Shown here piece after piece: positions 60,077 through 64,000 of a stretch of DNA of 64,000 bases. Made by a program: the position numbers and the translations under genes. Position 1 is the first letter of the stretch. Each line of letters starts with the position of its first letter. Below the pieces are notes generated by a model. That model was not told the origin of the DNA. It did no database searches and saw only the letters and a list, made by a program, of their open reading frames with translations. Source of the DNA: Mucilaginibacter lappiensis (GTDB lineage Bacteria > Bacteroidota > Bacteroidia > Sphingobacteriales > Sphingobacteriaceae); the NCBI RefSeq assembly GCF_900155965.1, contig NZ_FTMG01000002.1, positions 186,001 through 250,000 on the forward strand. The letters run 5' to 3'.

Positions 60077-61597
60077 ATGAAAACTACACAAAATAATGCT
60101 ATATATGATGTAATCATCGCAGGTGCTGGACCTATAGGTCTGTTTTTGGCCTGCGAACTGGCTTTGGCCAAATGTTCTGTCCTGGTACTTGAAAAGGCTG
60201 AGGATCCGCACTCGCCCTTAAAACAAATTCCTTTTGGGATACGCGGACTTAATACGCCTACTATTGAAGCGCTATACCGTCGTGATTTACTAAAAGAGCT
60301 AGAGTTGCATAAACGCGTTAAAAATCCGCATCAAAATGCCAAGCCGGGAGCTCAGCGCCAGGGAGGGCACTTCGCCGGCATTCCATTTAATTTCGATAAT
60401 GTCGACACCTCACAGTGGCAGTATCGCCTGCCAACCTCCACCGAAACCAATTTAATTTCTGAAATGTGGGAAGTGGAGACAGTGTTGACCCGCCGCGCTG
60501 AAGCCCTGGGCGTAGAGATCAGGCGCGGGCTTGCCATTACCGGCTTTCATCAAACCGGGGATGGGGTAAATGTTCAGTCAGACGATCAATCTTTTCAAGG
60601 TAAGTGGCTTGTAGGTTGTGATGGCGCCCGTAGTGTTGTTCGCAAAGGAGGCGGTTTTGAATTTGCCGGTACGGAACCGGAATTTACCGGCTACTCTACA
60701 CTGATTGACATTGCCGATCCGGAAAAACTCAGCCCGGGCCGCAACGTAACATCAAGAGGGATGTATATGCAGTCTCAGCCAGGTTACGTATTAATACAGG
60801 ATTTTGATGGTGGTGCATTTCATCATTCGCAAAAACCGATCACTCGTGAACACGTGCAGGAGGTGCTGCGCCGCATCTCCAATACCGACGTTACTATTAC
60901 CGCCCTGCACACAGCCACCAGCTGGACAGACCGGGCACGGCAAGCCACAGCCTACCGCAATGGACGGGTACTTTTAGCCGGCGATGCCGCACACATTCAC
61001 TCACCTCTGGGCGGCCAGGGACTTAATCTTGGGTTAGGCGATGCCATGAATCTGGGATGGAAGCTTGCCGCAACAATTCAAAATAAAGCTCCGGAAGGCT
61101 TGTTGGATAGTTATTATACAGAACGCTATCCACTCGGCGAGCAGGTTTTAGATTGGTCACGCGCGCAGGTTGCCATTATGAAACCAGATGAGCCAGCCCG
61201 TGCACTATACGGTATTGTTCGCGACCTTATGGAAACCCGCGATGGGGCCACTTACTTTGCAGGGCGGGTGTGGGGTGTCAACACACACTACAATCTTGTT
61301 GGTAGCCACCCACTGGCTGGCCACAGCGTACCCAATTTTGAGTTCGAAGACGGCAAGACAATTGGTGAGTTAATGCACGATGGCCGGGGGATACTGCTTG
61401 ATTTTGATAATAATACTTCGCTAAAAACTTTGTCAAGTGAATATGGCGATCAATTGAAGTATGTTTCGGCCCCGGCGAAAGATCAATTAGGCCAGAGTGC
61501 TGTATTGATACGCCCTGATGGGATCGTCGCCTGGGCTGCTGATCAAAGCCCTGATCTTTTAGAAGCCAAAGAAGCTGCCGCACTCTGGTTTGTATAA
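60077..61597 (+). CDS. FAD-dependent monooxygenase, cassette 2 (aromatic/rifampicin-type)
   Basis: 506 residues. GxGxxG in VIIAGAGPIGLFLACELAL, DG motif VGCDGARSVVRKGG, GD motif LLAGDAAHIHSPLGGQGLNL, and a thioredoxin-like C-terminus of the phenol-hydroxylase/RIF-MO group. Hydroxylates an aromatic or macrolide-like substrate; specificity unknown. It sits between an AraC gene and a TetA-like pump, a layout suggestive of a drug-response unit. Confidence 0.9.
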   Translation: MKTTQNNAIYDVIIAGAGPIGLFLACELALAKCSVLVLEKAEDPHSPLKQIPFGIRGLNTPTIEALYRRDLLKELELHKRVKNPHQNAKPGAQRQGGHFAGIPFNFDNVDTSQWQYRLPTSTETNLISEMWEVETVLTRRAEALGVEIRRGLAITGFHQTGDGVNVQSDDQSFQGKWLVGCDGARSVVRKGGGFEFAGTEPEFTGYSTLIDIADPEKLSPGRNVTSRGMYMQSQPGYVLIQDFDGGAFHHSQKPITREHVQEVLRRISNTDVTITALHTATSWTDRARQATAYRNGRVLLAGDAAHIHSPLGGQGLNLGLGDAMNLGWKLAATIQNKAPEGLLDSYYTERYPLGEQVLDWSRAQVAIMKPDEPARALYGIVRDLMETRDGATYFAGRVWGVNTHYNLVGSHPLAGHSVPNFEFEDGKTIGELMHDGRGILLDFDNNTSLKTLSSEYGDQLKYVSAPAKDQLGQSAVLIRPDGIVAWAADQSPDLLEAKEAAALWFV

Positions 61598-61680
61598 TAT
61601 CATAAACGTACTAATCTGATCCTGTTAGCTCTCTCTTTACTGTGTCGATGGCACTGCCGTCGACACTCGCTTATTCTGTT

Positions 61681-62877
61681 ATGAAAAAACCGCTTATTGT
61701 TATTTTCACAGCCATCGTTCTTGATGCGATTGGCATTGGACTGGTCTTTCCTATATTGCCAGGCTTGCTCCACCAGGTGACTCATTCCGGGAATGTAGCG
61801 CCTTATATTGGTATAACAACCGCAATATACGCGGTGATGCAGTTTGTGTTTGCGCCTGTACTCGGCGCACTCAGCGACAAGCTTGGCCGCCGCCCGGTGT
61901 TACTGATTTCGCTTGGTGGAGCAGCCATCAGCTATATACTGATGGCCTCGGCATCAACGCTTTGGATGCTGTTAATTGGTCGCGCTATTGCCGGGCTTAC
62001 CAGTGCTAATATGGCGGTTGCAACAGCCTACATTACCGATATAACGCCTGAAGATAAACGCGCAGCCCGGTTCGGTGTTTTCAACGCGATGTTCGGTATT
62101 GGGTTTATTATCGGTCCGGTTTTGGGCGGTTTACTGGGCGATTATTGGCTTCGGCTTCCGTTCATTGTTGCTGCCGGTCTTAATGCCTGTAATATGCTGT
62201 TGGCCTTATTTGCGCTGCCAGAGTCGCGCAAACCCCAGGGCGGGAAGATTGATCTGGCAGCGCTGAATCCAATACGGCCAATGAAATGGGCTTTTTCGAT
62301 GAGCGGACTAACGCCATTGATTTTAATCTTTTTCATTTTCAGCTTTTCGGGTGAAGTATACGGAACTTGCTGGGCCCTGTGGGGTGCCGACACTTTTAGG
62401 TGGGACGGATTATGGATTGGCCTTTCGCTGGGTACTTTCGGTGTTTGCCAGGCACTCGTGCAGGCTTTTCTTACCGGGCCTGCAGTGAAGCTTATGGGCG
62501 AGCGCCCAACTATATTTGTTGGTCTTGCCTGCGCTGCCCTTGCCTTGGTGGTGATGGCTTTGGCTAAACAAAGCTGGATTGTTTTTGCCATAATGCCGGT
62601 CTTCGCGCTTGGCGGCATCGGTACACCCGCGCTACAGTCTCTGGCTACAAAGCAGGTCGGAAAAGGACAGCAAGGACAATTTCAGGGAGTGCTGGCCTCT
62701 GTAATTAGCCTGTCAGCCATCATAGGTCCGCTGGTTTTTTCTTCCATATATTTTCTGGTTCAGAAAGAATGGCCCGGCGCTATCTGGCTTTCCGACATCC
62801 TTGTTTACATGATTATAGTACCCGTAGTGCTTAACCTGCGATTGAAGAAAGAAGAGCCTGATTTCATCAATGGATAA
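61681..62877 (+). CDS. TetA-like MFS transporter
   Basis: 398 residues from the ATG at 61681 (MKKPLIVIF); the frame extends upstream to 61642. About 12 helices; MFS motif A is GALSDKLGRRPVLL in the TM2-3 loop, and VATAYITDITPEDKRAARFG plus GPVLGGLLGDYW match the DHA1 drug-proton antiporter group that includes TetA. Substrate is not proven. 83 bp after the cassette-2 monooxygenase and followed by a strong terminator. Confidence 0.9.
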   Translation: MKKPLIVIFTAIVLDAIGIGLVFPILPGLLHQVTHSGNVAPYIGITTAIYAVMQFVFAPVLGALSDKLGRRPVLLISLGGAAISYILMASASTLWMLLIGRAIAGLTSANMAVATAYITDITPEDKRAARFGVFNAMFGIGFIIGPVLGGLLGDYWLRLPFIVAAGLNACNMLLALFALPESRKPQGGKIDLAALNPIRPMKWAFSMSGLTPLILIFFIFSFSGEVYGTCWALWGADTFRWDGLWIGLSLGTFGVCQALVQAFLTGPAVKLMGERPTIFVGLACAALALVVMALAKQSWIVFAIMPVFALGGIGTPALQSLATKQVGKGQQGQFQGVLASVISLSAIIGPLVFSSIYFLVQKEWPGAIWLSDILVYMIIVPVVLNLRLKKEEPDFING

Positions 62878-62891
62878 TGTCCCCATCAAAT

Positions 62892-62923
62892 AAAAGCCCC
62901 TCAGAGAAATCTGAGGAGCTTTT
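62892..62923. terminator. Bidirectional terminator
   Basis: Stem AAAAGCCCCTCAGA-GAAA-TCTGAGGAGCTTTT with one internal mismatch, between the MFS gene and the convergent ankyrin gene. Confidence 0.85.
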
Positions 62924-62966
62924 ATTTTTGAAGCAAGATGCTTCATTTCAGCATGCTTTTTAAAGG

Positions 62967-63524
62967 TTATTTAGTTTCATTAGCTGATGCAGCACTGGTG
63001 TTATTTAACAAAGTGGCTATTTCGGTATTGTTTAAACCCTGAGCATAGTCAATAGCAGTTTTATGTTGTTTGTCTGTAATATCCGGTCTGGCACCATGTA
63101 ACAATAAGGTATTTACTATTTCTTTGTTACCATTGTTTACGGCAGTGATCAAAGCGGTGGTACCCATTTTGTTTTTAGCATCAATTTTAGGGAAGTGACA
63201 TAATATGTAACAAACACTTTCGGCATTTCCATTTTTGCAGGCCAGGATAAGCGCGGTATTTCCCAGTTTATCCTGGAAATCAACATCTACATCATTCATT
63301 TGCAGGATTAACTTTACAATGCGGGGCTGCTCGTTTTTAACAGCATTGATAATGGGTGTATTGCCTTCTGCATCTTTGGCATTTATATTGACACCGCCGC
63401 GGCTCAATAAAAATTTCACTCCGGGTGCGTCATTCTCCTGGATCGCTGTAAAAATGTTTTGTGCAAAAATTGGTAGCGACAATAGCAACGTTAATGCTAA
63501 CAGCATCATTTTCTTTTTCATCAT
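62967..63524 (-). CDS. Secreted ankyrin-repeat protein
   Basis: 185 residues. A signal peptide (MMKKKMMLLALTLLLSLPIFA) is followed by four to five ankyrin repeats, e.g. DAEGNTPIINAVKNEQPRIV, DKLGNTALILACKNGNAESV, NKMGTTALITAVNNGNKEIV and DKQHKTAIDYAQGLNNTEIA. Periplasmic protein-binding scaffold; partner unknown. Convergent with the MFS gene across a shared terminator. Confidence 0.9.
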   Translation of the reverse strand: MMKKKMMLLALTLLLSLPIFAQNIFTAIQENDAPGVKFLLSRGGVNINAKDAEGNTPIINAVKNEQPRIVKLILQMNDVDVDFQDKLGNTALILACKNGNAESVCYILCHFPKIDAKNKMGTTALITAVNNGNKEIVNTLLLHGARPDITDKQHKTAIDYAQGLNNTEIATLLNNTSAASANETK

Positions 63525-64000
63525 ATCTTGTTTGGTGGCTTTTTCGCCGCTTTTAATAATGAGCGCATAAACGCAAAAAGCAAACCATAGCTACCCTTTA
63601 TGAGGTCTAATAATCAACAACTTATAGTTGTGCGCCGCTGCTTTATAAATATTGCCTCAAAAGAAAAATATGTTGGGTATAACTGCAATCGATGACAATA
63701 GTATATTTTAAGTTGTCTCGCAATAGATTTATTAATAAGCATTTAAGCCTTGGTTCAATCGGGTTTTCTTATTAGATAATGTGCCTTCTTTCTGCAAGTT
63801 TACTTAAGTCGAGCTGTTGGGTTTAGTGCTGTTTAGAATTGGGTATAATTGAGGATTGTTTTACCCGAAGATGTCTCATTTTGTTGGATTTAATCCCCGA
63901 CTAATGAATGAGTAAGGCACGATTTACTTTGGCATGCGTTCAGGATCAGAGTGGGTTAATTATCAAAAGCTATTACTGAATTGGGGCCCGGCCGTTCTTG
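63525..64000. other. 476-bp terminal stretch without a recognised gene
   Basis: AT-rich sequence with no convincing coding frame, repeat or RNA gene. Reads like ordinary intergenic DNA; a gene could begin beyond the right edge. Confidence 0.3.

Overview
The window looks like chromosomal DNA of a Sphingobacteriaceae-type Bacteroidota, most like Mucilaginibacter or Pedobacter. The reasons are moderate GC, promoters of the TAnnTTTG type, few Shine-Dalgarno sites, many signal-peptide and lipoprotein genes, a CarboxypepD_reg-like outer-membrane beta-barrel protein, a DUF3078 protein, Crp/Fnr and LuxR-HTH regulators, and dense families of short intergenic inverted repeats. The genus is inferred from style, not proven. 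LAYOUT. 1-6.6 kb: housekeeping genes (ricT-like, holB, ruvX), an O-methyltransferase, two cell-wall glucosaminidases, and a GxxExxY PD-(D/E)xK nuclease-like gene lying between degenerate heptamer arrays. 6.7-17.6 kb: a regulator-rich stretch with a NarL-type two-component system, a TetR/SDR pair with two matching 22-bp operators, YceI, two Crp/Fnr proteins, a lone LuxR HTH protein, two identical FNR-type boxes, an AraC/CAT divergent pair and DUF1543. 17.7-28.3 kb: HD hydrolase, ffh, a TonB-C protein, a flavin monooxygenase, an M1 peptidase, a carboxylesterase and YifB/ComM. 28.3-33.2 kb: an accessory patch with an FRG-domain protein, a 211-bp MITE-like element, an M61-like PDZ protease and a lipoprotein. 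33.2-41.6 kb: GH30 and GH5 glucanases in one operon, a receiver-only regulator, a large outer-membrane beta-barrel protein and a collagen-like lipoprotein. 41.6-52.6 kb: a large metzincin, an aspartyl/PDZ protease, DacB (PBP4), MurQ, an S41 protease, Der and Era. 52.7-54.4 kb: two initiator tRNA genes in direct repeat around an alpha/beta hydrolase. 54.5-63.5 kb: a lipoprotein gene split by an in-frame stop, two paralogous AraC + flavin-monooxygenase cassettes (the second followed by a TetA-like MFS pump) around a GH2 enzyme, and an ankyrin protein. HOW IT FITS TOGETHER. Much of the accessory content is secreted polymer turnover (glucanases, proteases, glucosaminidases) and small-molecule defence (CAT-like enzyme, flavin monooxygenases, TetA-like pump, TetR/SDR), each with a local regulator. 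The most unusual signal is in the intergenic DNA: at least six spacers hold arrays with about 7-bp periodicity, arranged as inverted repeats around a short loop, each with its own heptamer. One such pair of arrays flanks the GxxExxY gene. Other repeat families are a 21-bp terminal-inverted-repeat element, a twice-present 97-108 bp element next to glycosidase genes, and an ACCACAAGC hairpin family. No CRISPR array, rRNA gene, integrase or transposase gene was seen.
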